Source: Clostridia bacterium UC5.1-1C12 (lineage in GTDB: Bacteria > Bacillota_I > Bacilli_A > Erysipelotrichales > Erysipelotrichaceae). Taken from it: a DNA stretch of 64,000 nucleotides. The stretch spans positions 99,199 through 163,198 of the forward strand of contig BBZX01000007.1 in assembly GCA_001305055.1 (NCBI GenBank). Reading direction: 5' to 3'. The position numbers and the translations under genes were made by a program. Every line of letters begins with the position of its first letter. The stretch's first letter is position 1. Positions 17,678-29,562 of this stretch are shown piece after piece. The notes beneath the pieces were generated by a model. The model was not told the origin of the DNA. It was given only the letters and a program-made list of their open reading frames with translations, and ran no database searches.

Positions 17678-18981
17678 CTATTTGACGCTGGCCATTTCTT
17701 CTTCATACTTTTGTTTATCATACACTTTGATAAACGGAAAGTAAATAAGTGCATCTAATACAATCAATCCCACAATCAGCAGCATTGCCTTAATGTCCAG
17801 CGTTGAAAGCAGCGCTCCGATTGGACAGAACATATTCCATCCCGGCTGAGCAATCGTCCTGCCCATCAGACCAAAATACATCGCGCTATATGATATGACA
17901 CAATTTACCAATACAGCGCCGACAAAAGGGATATACATCATTGGATTCAGCATTAACGGTACACCGAAAATAACGGGTTCATTAATATTGAAGAAAGCAG
18001 GCACAATACCGAGCTTGCCGACTGTTTTCAGCTGTTTTGATTTACAGGTCAGCAAGACAATACACAAACCGAAGGTCGCCCCGGAACCACCGATCATCAG
18101 GAACATAAACCAATATGGATCAGTCACAATATATGGAACTGCCGTAGTTGCCGCACCACTGTTGAAAGCAGCGATATTCGCCGTCAGCGCGATGGTCCAA
18201 AATGCTGTCATCGGACCGGTAATACAAGAATCATGAATACCGAACCACCAGAATGTCATAACTAAAAAGGCTAATAGGAAGACACCAGGCAGTGAATCTG
18301 TCGCGCTCAATACCGGTGAAAGCAGCACAGTCATCAAAGCCGGTAAAGTATCACCGGTAAGACTGACAATACCCCAATGCAGCAAGCCAATACCAATTAA
18401 TGTAATGGCCGTAGGTATCAGTAAGGCAAAGGCCTGCGTTAATGCTTCCGGTACCCCCTGACCTTCTAATGAAATATAACCGACTTACGTTTAAATAAGA
18501 AATGCAGGATTTCAATGGCTATAATGCTGCCGATAATTGCCGTAAACAAGCCGGTACCGCCAAAATAATCAAAGGTCTTGCTGCCATCAGCGCCTAGACC
18601 GGCCAAAATCAAAAAGGCAACGGTTGATAAAACAGGCGGCAGAAAGCCCTTCATTTTATATTCCTGTGCTAAGAAATAACCGATAGCTGCAGCTACAAAG
18701 ATTGACATAAATTCCATACATATTGTATAGATAGACCCAATGGGCGTAGCTATCTGTTCAGCGAATATTGCCCAAGCCTGAAAGAAGCTGTACATAAAGC
18801 CCGGCTCTAATGTTGTATAATCAACCGGCGGTGAAATTAACACTAGTGCTAAAGATCCGATGGTTAAAAAAGGAACAATGCTTAAAAATGAATTTGAGAT
18901 TGCTTTTAAATGCCGCTGTTTAGAAAATTTATTTGCCATCGGCAATAATTTCTTTTCCAGTATTTCTGATAATTTTTTCAT
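17678..18981 (-). CDS. PTS sugar transporter subunit IIC, lactose/cellobiose family, one frameshift
   Basis: Membrane permease of the PTS complex, about 434 residues after correction, eight or more membrane helices. It starts MKKLSEILEKKLLPMANKFSKQRHLKAI, the standard opening of the family. NINEPVIFGVPLMLNPMMYIPF is the conserved substrate-site loop near the C-terminus. The frame breaks near 18480 at TCGGTTAT, where one base is missing: FLFKRKS continues as GYISLEGQGVPEALTQAFALL. Located between GH1 and EIIB. Likely substrate cellobiose, chitobiose or another beta-glucoside. Confidence 0.9.
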
Positions 18982-19005
18982 ATTATCCTCCCTATAGATT
19001 CTCTT

Positions 19006-20704
<1,699 letters not shown>

Positions 20705-20796
20705 GATTCGATGCCACTTCCTTCCACGCCTCCATTCTACGATGCACCGCTTTGCGATACAAATTAACAATTGCGTACCCCCTTGCAAATGTTTGT

Positions 20797-20826
20797 TTGT
20801 TTAATTATGCTTTTATTAGTTAAAAT
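20797..20826 (+). promoter_or_regulatory. candidate promoter of the PRD regulator
   Basis: TTGTTT (20797-20802) and TAAAAT (20821-20826) with an 18-base spacer, 24 bases before the regulator start. Both boxes deviate from consensus. I could not place a convincing promoter for the divergent EIIA operon. Confidence 0.4.
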
Positions 20827-20850
20827 AAATAAGAAGAAGGTGAGTGCATC

Positions 20851-22715
20851 ATGAACAATACATTAAGTGAACGGCAAAAAAAGATACTTCAATTACTAAT
20901 GAAATGCCATGGCCGAGCCAGCGGTAAGCTGCTTGCGGAAAACATGAATATTTCATTAAGAACACTTACAAGTGAAATGGCAGAATTAAAAAGAATGGCC
21001 TTAGTTGATTCAGATAATGCCGGTTATAAAATCATTGATGATGAATCTTCACTGCAGCTGATGGCCTTAGAAGATACCGATCTGAGACAAAAAATCTTAC
21101 GGCGGCTTCTTAATGCTAATCAGGCCATTGATGTTGATGAGCTCGCTGATGAATTTTATGTCAGCACCTCATCGCTGCGCAATAAGCTGAAAGAAATTAA
21201 TAAACTCATTTGTGAAAATGATCTGCAATTAATTTACGCGCATAATACAGTAAGAATTGAAGGTACTGAACTTAATAAAAGATTCATGATCCGTAAAATG
21301 ATCTATGCCGATTTCCCCAGTCGAATGATGAATATCGATAATCTGGCAGATTACTTTCATGACATGGATATCAGCAGTCTTTATACTATTGTATTAAGCA
21401 GTGTCGAAGCAAATGGTTATTATATCCAGGATGCCTACTCATCAAGTCTTCATTAAATTTAATTATCGGCTTATATCGCATCAGTCAAGACATTCATACA
21501 CCGAAGCTGAAAGATGTAGACACTGATTCAATCGAATATAAATTAGCTTCTGAGGTCTGCCGGCGTTATACGAAGCATTTCAATAAAACAGTTACCGAAG
21601 GTGATATAGCTTATATTACCAGCCTATTCTGCGGCCAAGTCGTTCACACAAACCGCCAACCACCTTATGACAGTTATGATTTTGAATTTGAAACAAAGAT
21701 CAGTTCAATTCTCGCAACTACCTTTGAGAAATATATGTTAGAGGTTGACTATGCCAGTATGGTTCACAACCTTTCACTGCATATCTTTGATCTGATTAAA
21801 CGCAGTAATTCCAATAACTTTGTCAGCACTCAAATACACAGCACAATGAAACAGAAATGCCCCTTTATTTATGATGTGGCTGTCAGTCTTGCCAAACAAT
21901 TAGAGGAAGCCTTTCATATAACGATCCCTGATGATGAGATTGGTTTTTTAAGTGTTCATATTGGTTTTATCATTGAGAATTCTATGGATAATGATCAATA
22001 TATTGATATTCTCTTGATTGCCAATCATTATCAGGGAATCGCCGAGCATATTCAAAACAAGCTTTTAGAGCGCCATAAAGATATTCTGCGCCTGCATGTG
22101 ATGGACCCGGCAAGCAATGTCGTGCCAAAACAAATTATTGACTTTGTGATATCAACGGTGCCTTTAGAAATTATCGGCAAGCAAATCATCAATATATCGC
22201 CTTTCTTTGATGTAGTGGAACGCGCGCAGGTCGATGAAGCGATCGCCAAGTATTTAAAAGAAAAAAAGCTGCGCCGCAACAATGTCTTTCTGACATCATG
22301 CTTCAACCCCGCCTTATTTTTTATTGATGAAACAATAACTACAAAACAGGAAGCCATCCAGTTTTTGGGGCAGAAAATGGTTGATTTCGGAATTGTCCAG
22401 CAAAGCTTTATCGATTCGGTATTTGAACGTGAAAAGCTCTCACCGACATGTTTCTTTGATGCCTTCGCAATACCCCACGCATTAACCATGGACGCAAAAA
22501 AAACGATCATCAGCGTACTGATCAACGAAAAAGGCATCCAATGGGATGACACGCAGATCAAACTATGCTTACTGATCGCTATTCAGAAGGAAAATATTCT
22601 TGAATTCTCTAATGTATACAATAATACGGTCTATGCACTGTGTGATTATGAACGTTTAAACCGTTTATTCAAATGCACTACTTCTGCTGAATTTGTCAGC
22701 ATCTTAAAACAATAG
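20851..22715 (+). CDS. PRD-containing transcriptional activator (MtlR/BglG class) with EIIB-like and EIIA-like domains, one frameshift
   Basis: DNA-binding regulator of about 621 residues controlling the divergent cellobiose PTS operon. Domains in order: HTH at 5-60 (SERQKKILQLLMKCHGRASGK), second Mga-type HTH near 85-150 (YVSTSSLRNKLKEINKL), two PRD modules (conserved His in SMVHNLSLHIFDL and FLSVHIGFI), an EIIB-gat-like segment (IDILLIANHYQGIAEHI), and a C-terminal EIIA-fru/mtl domain with FAIPHAL holding the phosphorylatable His. The frame breaks near 21450: SSS should run on as SLNLIIGLYRISQDIHTP, one base missing. The N-terminus is a DNA-binding HTH, not an RNA-binding antiterminator domain. 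Confidence 0.88.
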
Positions 22716-22724
22716 ATAAAACAA

Positions 22725-22754
22725 ATCCCCTGCCAAAGACAGGGGATAATTTTA
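22725..22754. terminator. bidirectional terminator between the PRD regulator and the mannose-family PTS
   Basis: ATCCCCTG and CAGGGGAT form a perfect 8-bp stem, with A-rich sequence on the left and TAATTTT on the right. It lies between two convergent genes and can serve both. Confidence 0.8.
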
Positions 22755-22757
22755 TGA

Positions 22758-23558
22758 TTATAATAAACCGATAAAGCTGCAGACAATACCCAATACAAGT
22801 GTACCAACAATCAATACAACCGGACTGACCTGTTTCTTTTTCAGCAGGTAGAACATTAATAATGTATAACCCATAGGCAGCAGTTTCGGGAAGATCGTAT
22901 CCAGGAAAGCTTCCTGAATGGATACTTCGATACCGCCGGCAACAGAAATAACCGGTAATAAATCAATGGTTACATAGCTGGCAATCAAAGCACCGATAAC
23001 GGTAATACCAAGGATCGTCGCTGAGTTTGAAATCAAATCAGAATTTTCTTTCAAGACATCTAATGCCTTCGTACCTAATGTATAACCCATCTTCGTCCAA
23101 ACAATACGCAGACACCAGATGATAAAGTAAACGGCAAAGAAAATGATCGGTCCAATAATCAAGCCTTCCGATGCGAATGAACAAGAAATACCAGCAACGA
23201 TAGGCAGTAAAGTAAACCAGAAGATTGCATCACCGATACCGGCGATAGGTCCAAACAGTGCTAATTTTAAACCACGAATCAAACCGCGGTCACCGCCGTT
23301 TTCTTCAAGTGATACTAACAAGCCCATCAAGAACCCTACAAAGTTTGGATGTGTATTGATGAATTCAAGGTTGTCATGCATCGCTGCTTTTAAGCCTTCA
23401 GGATCATCAGCATAGATTTTCTTTAAAGCAGGAAGCTGCGCCCATAGCCAGCCGCCAGCCTGCATTCTCTCATAGTTGAAAGAAGCCTGCAATAAGGAAG
23501 AACGGATACCCAATTGGGTAATATCTGAATTAGTTAAGATTTTTTTAGATTCCGACAT
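22758..23558 (-). CDS. PTS subunit IID, mannose/fructose/sorbose family
   Basis: Membrane component IID, 266 residues, forming the translocation complex with IIC. It contains SLLQASFNYERMQAGGWLWAQLP and the conserved GDAIFWFTLLPIVAGI with GPIAGIGDA before it. The C-terminal half has three hydrophobic helices. I start it at 23558 (MSESKK), preceded by GGAGGAGG; the start overlaps the IIC stop by 14 bases, indicating translational coupling. Third gene of the sigma-54-driven IIB-IIC-IID operon. Confidence 0.94.
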   Translation of the reverse strand: MSESKKILTNSDITQLGIRSSLLQASFNYERMQAGGWLWAQLPALKKIYADDPEGLKAAMHDNLEFINTHPNFVGFLMGLLVSLEENGGDRGLIRGLKLALFGPIAGIGDAIFWFTLLPIVAGISCSFASEGLIIGPIIFFAVYFIIWCLRIVWTKMGYTLGTKALDVLKENSDLISNSATILGITVIGALIASYVTIDLLPVISVAGGIEVSIQEAFLDTIFPKLLPMGYTLLMFYLLKKKQVSPVVLIVGTLVLGIVCSFIGLL

Positions 23559-24357
23559 GTTTATTTCCTCCTCCATTATTATTTACAGACAGATTAGCAA
23601 CGGCTTCATTAATTTCTTCTTTTCTGGCTCTGGCAGTAAAGAAATCATATAACGCGAATGCTGCACCAAGTAAAGCAACCGGCAGCAGATTCGGCATAAC
23701 GATAAAGTTCTGCATTAAGAAACCGGCAATTAAGAAAGGAATATATTTTGTCTTCATCATAACGCGCAGCAGCATACCAAAGCCGATTGCTGGCAGAATA
23801 CCGCCGGCAACTTCAAGACCATGTGTTAAAGCCGCAGGCATTGCGTTAACTAAAGCGTTCATCGCATCCTGAGCGACATAAGTACACAGGAATACAATCA
23901 CACCATAAGCCAGAGCAACAATAGCCATCGTTGTATAATTCAGACGGGCAAATGCGGCAGTATCTGCTTCATCCGCACATTTATCAGCTTTTGCCATAAA
24001 GAATGAGAATGCTGAATAGAAGAATAAAATAACATACTGCATCAAGAATGAGAATGGCAGACACAGTCCCAACGCTGCCTCTGCGTTAACACCTGTTGTG
24101 TACGCGATGACTGTACACATAAAACCAGCCAAAACCGGATTTGGCGGCTGTGTACCGCCAGCCGGTGTTAAACCGGCAAAAGCCAATTCAGTTAATGCTC
24201 CAGTAGTTAATCCCAGGGTTACATTGCCTAAGATAATACCAGTAACTGTGGAAACGATTAATGGTCTGAAGATAAAGAATGCTTCTAGCCAGTAGTCGAT
24301 ACCAATGATGATCGCCGCTAAAGCCAGCAGCAGACCTTGTATCAGAGTAATTTGCAT
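23545..24357 (-). CDS. PTS subunit IIC, mannose/fructose/sorbose family
   Basis: Integral membrane subunit of 270 residues with about eight helices. MQITLIQGLLLALAAIIIGIDYW and LTTGALTELAFAGLTPAGGTQPPNPV are hallmark segments of the family. The tail is charged and Asn/Gly-rich (NNNGGGNKHVGI). It follows IIB by 17 bases and overlaps IID. The closest subgroup by look is the amino-sugar type (AgaC), which would suit nagA in the same window, but substrate cannot be decided from sequence. Confidence 0.94.
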   Translation of the reverse strand: MQITLIQGLLLALAAIIIGIDYWLEAFFIFRPLIVSTVTGIILGNVTLGLTTGALTELAFAGLTPAGGTQPPNPVLAGFMCTVIAYTTGVNAEAALGLCLPFSFLMQYVILFFYSAFSFFMAKADKCADEADTAAFARLNYTTMAIVALAYGVIVFLCTYVAQDAMNALVNAMPAALTHGLEVAGGILPAIGFGMLLRVMMKTKYIPFLIAGFLMQNFIVMPNLLPVALLGAAFALYDFFTARARKEEINEAVANLSVNNNGGGNKHVGI

Positions 24358-24374
24358 TTTCTAATCCTCCCTTT

Positions 24375-24848
24375 CTATTGGATTGTTTCGATAGATTCCC
24401 CCGGCACGTCCTGACAATAAACGCGAACGCCCTTGGAAGCGATGTATTTCAGATCGTCCATATCTTTATCATCAACATAGACTTTCTTCGTCAATGCACG
24501 CTTGCCAGCTGTGAAATGCATGTTGCCAACATTCACTTCCTTCAGCGGTACACCCCGATCAATCAGACGGCGAACCTCTGCCGGAGTACGAACAACAATG
24601 AAAATCTTCTGCTCAGGAGCCGCATTGGCAATGATCTGAGCCGTATAATCAACGGTAAAGAAACGAATGCCGGCGCCTGCTGATTTAGCGGTCATCGCCA
24701 TCAATGACTGCTGCAGCGAATCCTCGGCAGCAATATCATCAGCGACTACAATCAGGTTAGCTCCTAAAGTTTTTGTCCAAGTCATCCCCACCTGTCCATG
24801 AACGAGACGATTATCAATGCGTGTCAGTAAAATGTTTGGTCCTTCCAT
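24375..24848 (-). CDS. PTS subunit IIB, mannose/fructose/sorbose family
   Basis: Cytoplasmic phosphocarrier, 157 residues. LLTRIDNRLVHGQVGMTW carries the phosphorylated His. VNVGNMHFTAGKRALTKKVYVDDKD is conserved. Start at 24848 is set by GGAGGTG; the sigma-54 promoter lies 36 bases upstream. It is the first gene of the IIB-IIC-IID operon. No IIA gene for this complex is present in the window, so phosphate must come from an EIIA encoded elsewhere. Confidence 0.93.
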   Translation of the reverse strand: MEGPNILLTRIDNRLVHGQVGMTWTKTLGANLIVVADDIAAEDSLQQSLMAMTAKSAGAGIRFFTVDYTAQIIANAAPEQKIFIVVRTPAEVRRLIDRGVPLKEVNVGNMHFTAGKRALTKKVYVDDKDMDDLKYIASKGVRVYCQDVPGESIETIQ

Positions 24849-24883
24849 GTTTTCACCTCCTTTACTTTCTTCACTTATATTGT

Positions 24884-24900
24884 AGCAAAAAGCGTGCCAA
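24884..24900 (-). promoter_or_regulatory. sigma-54 (-24/-12) promoter of the mannose-family PTS operon
   Basis: Minus strand TTGGCACGCTTTTTGCT: GG and GC are separated by exactly 10 bases, matching the RpoN consensus TGGCACG-N4-TTGCW completely. The genes for the activator (LevR-like) and RpoN itself follow within 4 kb. The region between this promoter and the activator stop at 24932 is too short for an upstream activator site, which could therefore lie inside the activator gene. Confidence 0.92.
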
Positions 24901-24931
24901 CTTTTATTGTCGAAGTCAGACACGCGTTAAA

Positions 24932-27658
24932 TCAGCTGTTTTGGATATAATTGTAAATATAAATAATTTCAGAAACCGGAATTTCGACACTATATCGTTC
25001 ATTTACGACACTGAAGCTCTCTTTAACAATTTCAATGAATTCTTTGTGATTGGCGATAAACTCATCCGGACTTTTTAATAACTGTACTTCATTTTTAGTT
25101 ATCAATCGTTCAATCAGGCAGGCAAGATGGACATACAGCCCAACCTTTTCAGCCGCCGGCAGCGAATACTGAAGCATTCTTTCAAGCTGGCGGACAACCT
25201 CCTGAACATCCTCAAGCACCTTTTGTGCATTTAATATCGTCAGATGATTCACGATATTATCCAAAGAGAAATTTTTGATGATGTTCTGAGCGAAAATCTG
25301 CACTTGGGCCTCCGTTAAAAAATTACGCATCAGCTCACGCAGCCGATTGAGATCATCATTCATGACCAGCTCCTCAAGACCGATAAACGGTATTCCCTCT
25401 ACCTTAGGATTCATTGTACCGATGATAAACTCTACATTGTAACGGTCAAAGATCCGATCATTCAAGCCATTTTCTACTAAAGTCTGATAATCATAGGAAA
25501 TGATTTCACCATCGATCGGCACCGGCAGACTGGTTGCCAATAGATCCGATATTTTCTCTGCCGCACCAACACCCGTTGCACAGACTGAGAGAATCACTTT
25601 ATTTCTTTCTCGGTTATTAATGTAATTATAATTCGATATATTCTCCTGACTTGCCTTCTCCAATAGACTTTCAATCGACTTTCCCTGCATGATGCCGGAG
25701 CCGATTTCTAAAGCCAGCTTCGTATTAACATTATTGATAATTCCGATGTTACAGCCGGTGTTATGTTTGATTCCCTTATAAATCTCTTCCAGTGATCCCA
25801 TATCAACAAGCAAAACAAGTTCTTCAAACGCCTGCTTCTTTTTAAGATAATCATTCAGCTGATTGGTAATCTTATCAAAGCTGACATCCAGCTGCATATC
25901 GATCGCATCAAAGATATACTGGCCTAAAAACTTATTCACCGCCTCCGCAATCGAGGAAGCTGTCGAATAACCATGGCATAGAATCACACCCACCGTATTT
26001 TCAGATTCTTTCATCGGATCCGCGAAACCGCGCACCATCAATACCAATCTGAACTGCGTCATTTCATCAAATTCGATATCCAGATTCAGCTTGATATTCT
26101 CACTGATTTCATCGGCAATCGCACTTTCTCTCGGCATTTTCTGCTGAACCAGCTCCCGCAAAGACGCAATCAATGGCGCGTGCTCCTTAATCCATGTACG
26201 GATATCATCCTTCACCTGTGAATATTCATAAACATAGCGTGAAATCAGCAGGATATCATTGTTGCTGACTTTTAATGAATAGCGATTCATGATGATGGAG
26301 AAAATCTTATCGACAATTTTACGGGTAAAGTCATAATTCGGATTGCTGATCAATCGTTTCTCAAACATCAGATAATCATTATATTTATTGATTGCGTCCA
26401 AAGAGCTGCTGATCAATTCCTGAAAGGAACAGCCATTTTTCATATATTTCTGATATTCACCAAGAATCTTCGCAAACGCGTCAATCAGCTTGGAGTCAGA
26501 AGGTTTGGCCTCATTCAGCCGGCTGATGAAGATCATCGTATCATCCTTTGATCAATCAAGCGGACATTGATCGTCGGCAGCAGATTCAAAATCGTATCCG
26601 GCAGATCATATAAATGAATCTCCAGCACATTCTTATTTATCCGATGATTCAAAAACGCGTTGGCGCATGCCGCTTGGATACAGTTTTTTATACCGCCGAC
26701 ATTGCTGGAATGCTGTTATTCATCAATACCTGATAAGTCAGAGAACTGATAGCAATTTCACAGTTGATCTTTGTTGATTCCTTCTTAAAGATACTATATA
26801 CCAACGCTTTCTTCTCATTGATCGGCCGTTCATCAAGCGATGGAATCTTCACAATGATTGGGATCCGCCGCAGTAAGGTTTTAAGCAGTACATCTTCAGG
26901 ACTCTCCGTTGTCGCAAAGACTAAACGGCATGATGAGTGATGCCAGTTTTCATTATCGCCGACCATGTGATACACACCGCGGTCCATAAATTGAAACAGT
27001 TTTTCCTGACATTCCGCTTTTAAACAATGCACCTCATCAAGAAAGAGAATGCCGCCGTCCGCAAGCTGAATCAACCCTTGATTGTCTTTTTCAGCACCGG
27101 TATAAGCGCCTTTTTTATAACCGAACAGATTGGCGGTCAGCAATTCTGGATTATTCGCATATTCACTGCAGTTAACTGCAATAAATTTATCACTTTTCTT
27201 CATCAGCCCCACACAAACCGCATAATCAGCCATCAAAGAGGCAATCATGCTTTTCCCGGTGCCGGTCGGTCCATTTAATAAAATCGGCAGCCCATTGGGT
27301 GGATAAGTAATTGCCGCTTTGCATTGTTCCACCACATGGCGCAGTGAATCCTTGTATCCGATCAAACGTTCAAAATCAATCATCATTGCCTCATTAAATT
27401 CTTTAAATGAAGCATAGACAAGCTTATCCAGCTGAGCATCGCATTTCGCAAATACCGCAGCCGCATCAAAAAATATACCGGCCGGGTATTAACCTTGATG
27501 ATTTCACCTTTTTCAACCCCCTCATTCAAATACTGTGAAGCGGCATTGCGGCTCATCGCGCATTGTTCAGCGAGCCATGAAGCGGTAAATTCTTCACGCT
27601 GAGCAAATTCAAAACGTTCGCAGACTTCTTTAAGCAGCTGATATAATTGTTCTTTCAT
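24932..27658 (-). CDS. LevR-like sigma-54-dependent activator with PRD and EIIA-man domains, three apparent frameshifts
   Basis: Activates the adjacent IIB-IIC-IID operon with RpoN. Corrected length is about 909 residues. Order: N-terminal HTH (SWLAEQCAMSRNAASQYL); AAA+ domain with Walker A GPTGTGKS, the sigma-54 contact loop GAYTGAEKD and Walker B GGILFLDEVHC; PRD1; EIIA-man-like domain (VILCHGYSTASS holds the phospho-His); degenerate EIIB segment (SVCATGVGAAEKI); PRD2 (GLYVHLACLIERL). Breaks: near 27478 (T-run; PVYF to FDAAAVFAKCD), near 26694 (SIPA to NVGGIKNCIQAA) and near 26540, where the frame changes across an ATGA. The last could alternatively be a true split into two proteins, but LevR homologues are single chains. 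Confidence 0.87.
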
Positions 27659-27679
27659 AGATTGACCTCACTTACTGAT

Positions 27680-27708
27680 ATTGTATTATTTAAAATGCTT
27701 TCTTTCAA
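27680..27708 (-). promoter_or_regulatory. sigma-A promoter of the LevR-like gene
   Basis: TTGAAA (27703-27708) and TACAAT (27680-27685) on the minus strand, spacer 17 bases, about 20 bases before the start codon. The -35 box overlaps the rpoN -35 box. Confidence 0.7.
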
Positions 27709-27732
27709 TCTTATTTCTAATTATGATAGAAT
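27704..27732 (+). promoter_or_regulatory. sigma-A promoter of rpoN
   Basis: TTCAAT (27704-27709) and TAGAAT (27727-27732), spacer 17 bases, with TATGA giving an extended -10. It overlaps the -35 of the divergent activator promoter. Confidence 0.6.
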
Positions 27733-27756
27733 GTAAGAAATAAGGATGGATGCTTT

Positions 27757-29007
27757 ATGAAATTAGAAACCCACTTGACGCAGACATTAAAACAGACTCA
27801 GAAGCTTTCGATGAAGCAGCAGCTTTCATTAAAAGCGTTAAGCATGAATGCTCAGGAATTAGTCGAAATGATTCAGGAAGAAGCCAATACGAACCCTTTG
27901 CTTGAAATTGACGAATTCAACGCTGATTCGAATACGCTTGATTATGATTTAGTTGTCGAAATGTCTAAAGCCGGCACCACATTGATTGATGAATTATTAA
28001 TGCAGCTGCATACGTGCCGGCATGTTGAAAACCCACTGCTTTGTGAATTCATCATTTATTCACTGGATAATAACGGTTATCTGACGTTAAGTGTTGAGGA
28101 AATCGCCCAGCTTTGTGACTGTACGCAGGAGGTGGCGGAAGATGCTCTTTATCAGGTGCAGAACTTTGAACCATGCGGTGTGGCGGCGCGTTCATTAAAA
28201 GAATGTCTGATTATCCAATGCGCTGAGATGGATACAGCGCTGAAGCCTTATCTGATGATGTGTGTGGATCAATATCTTGATTTAATCGCGGATAATAAAT
28301 TACCTGAGATTGCCCAGCGATGCGATACTTCACTTGATACCATCAAAAGCTGCGTGACCTTAATCAAAACGTGCAATCCAACGCCGGGGGCCGCCTATGC
28401 GCCTGCCGCTGCCCTATCAATTCCCGATATTTTTATATCCATTGATGAAACCGATTCGCTGAATGTTACCGTAAAAAATTATACTCAGCAGCTGAAAATC
28501 AATCACGCATATGATCAAAGCAGCAATGAGGAATTAAAGATTTATGTAAAAGAATATACAAAACGGATTCAAGAACTGATTGCCATGCTTGATAAGCGGC
28601 AGAATACGCTCTTTACACTTGTCAGTGCCATTGTCTCCATACAAGCCGGCTGGTTTTTGCATCAAGCTGACCTTTTGCCAATGACGCTCAATGATATCGC
28701 TGCCCTCTGCAATCTGCATGAATCTACGGTATCAAGAGCCGTGCAGGGAAAGCTTTTAGAATTCAACCAGCGCTATATTCCCTTGAAATTTTTCTTTAAT
28801 GCCAAGCTGGAGAGCGGTCAAAGCAGTATGGCTATCCAGCAAAAGCTGAAAAAATTAATTGAGAGTGAAAACAAGCAGAAGCCATACAGTGATGCTGAGT
28901 TGAGTACAATAATGAAGCAGGAGGATATTCAGATATCCCGGCGCACGATTGCTAAATACCGCGATCAGCTCGCCATACCTGCCGCTTCAAAACGCAAGAT
29001 TTATTAG
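27757..29007 (+). CDS. rpoN: RNA polymerase sigma-54 factor
   Basis: Sigma factor for -24/-12 promoters, 416 residues. The N-terminal activator-interacting region is Gln/Leu-rich (LTQTLKQTQKLSMKQQLSLKAL and EEANTNPLLEID). The core-binding domain includes GYLTLSVEEIAQL and FEPCGVAARSLKECL. A DNA-binding HTH (LNDIAALCNLHESTVSRAVQGK) follows. The RpoN box near the C-terminus reads SRRTIAKYRDQL. Divergent from the LevR-like activator and next to a PTS IIB gene, so rpoN here seems dedicated to PTS control. Confidence 0.96.
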   Translation: MKLETHLTQTLKQTQKLSMKQQLSLKALSMNAQELVEMIQEEANTNPLLEIDEFNADSNTLDYDLVVEMSKAGTTLIDELLMQLHTCRHVENPLLCEFIIYSLDNNGYLTLSVEEIAQLCDCTQEVAEDALYQVQNFEPCGVAARSLKECLIIQCAEMDTALKPYLMMCVDQYLDLIADNKLPEIAQRCDTSLDTIKSCVTLIKTCNPTPGAAYAPAAALSIPDIFISIDETDSLNVTVKNYTQQLKINHAYDQSSNEELKIYVKEYTKRIQELIAMLDKRQNTLFTLVSAIVSIQAGWFLHQADLLPMTLNDIAALCNLHESTVSRAVQGKLLEFNQRYIPLKFFFNAKLESGQSSMAIQQKLKKLIESENKQKPYSDAELSTIMKQEDIQISRRTIAKYRDQLAIPAASKRKIY

Positions 29008-29510
29008 CGAAGTACAAATTTAATTTCATCAAGACCGCTCAGTTTCTCGCTGACGGAACCAGGCACATCCTGAATGAAGATTGAAACATTAAATGACTCA
29101 ATGATTCTCAGCGCTTCAAGATCAGCTTCGTCAACATATACTTTACGGTTTAATGCCATTTTACCTTTCGCAAAATGCATGTTGCCGACATTAACGCTTT
29201 GAATCGGAATCCCCGCTTTCAGCAAGTCTACAATCGGCAGCGGATCATGAACGATCAGATAGAGCCATTGATTCTCACTGACATTCTCAAAAACCTTCAC
29301 AAATTCACTGACGGTAAAGAAACGAATATCCGCACCGCTGGAACGGGCTACCGTCCGCATCAGCTTCTGCTGAAGAACATCATGGGCTGCCGCCTCATCA
29401 ATTACCACAATAACATTAGCACCCAGCGTCATTGTCCATGTAACGCCAACCTGACCGTGTACGAGCCGATTATCGATCCGGGTCATCAGGATATGATCTT
29501 TTAATTCCAT
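29004..29510 (-). CDS. second PTS subunit IIB, mannose/fructose/sorbose family (solitary)
   Basis: 168-residue paralogue of the 24375-24848 protein. MTRIDNRLVHGQVGVTW keeps the phosphorylatable His, and VNVGNMHFAKGKMALNRKVYVDEAD is conserved. It has no IIC or IID beside it and has its own sigma-A promoter rather than a -24/-12 box. It is convergent with rpoN, the stop codons overlapping by 4 bases. Lone IIB proteins near LevR-type regulators can act as phosphate donors to PRD2 of the regulator; that role is inferred here. Confidence 0.9.
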   Translation of the reverse strand: MELKDHILMTRIDNRLVHGQVGVTWTMTLGANVIVVIDEAAAHDVLQQKLMRTVARSSGADIRFFTVSEFVKVFENVSENQWLYLIVHDPLPIVDLLKAGIPIQSVNVGNMHFAKGKMALNRKVYVDEADLEALRIIESFNVSIFIQDVPGSVSEKLSGLDEIKFVLR

Positions 29511-29533
29511 ACTGACACCTCACTTCTAGCTTG

Positions 29534-29562
29534 ATTTTACCAAAAACTTCGGATGCTTGCAA
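29534..29562 (-). promoter_or_regulatory. sigma-A promoter of the solitary PTS IIB gene
   Basis: TTGCAA (29557-29562) and TAAAAT (29534-29539) on the minus strand with a 17-base spacer. Confidence 0.65.

Noticed and set aside
20705..20850. Ribonucleic antiterminator site for a BglG-type protein before the cellobiose operon
   Set aside because: The regulator has an N-terminal DNA-binding HTH and no RNA-binding domain, and no terminator-overlapping stem was found.
24932..26545. Two separate proteins instead of one LevR-like regulator
   Set aside because: The ATGA overlap would permit it, but the second part has no ribosome site, starts inside a domain linker, and the other breaks in the gene are one-base losses.
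29511..29560. Second sigma-54 promoter before the solitary IIB gene
   Set aside because: A TTTTTGG followed by GC gives nine instead of ten bases between the elements, and the -12 region is wrong. A sigma-A promoter fits better.
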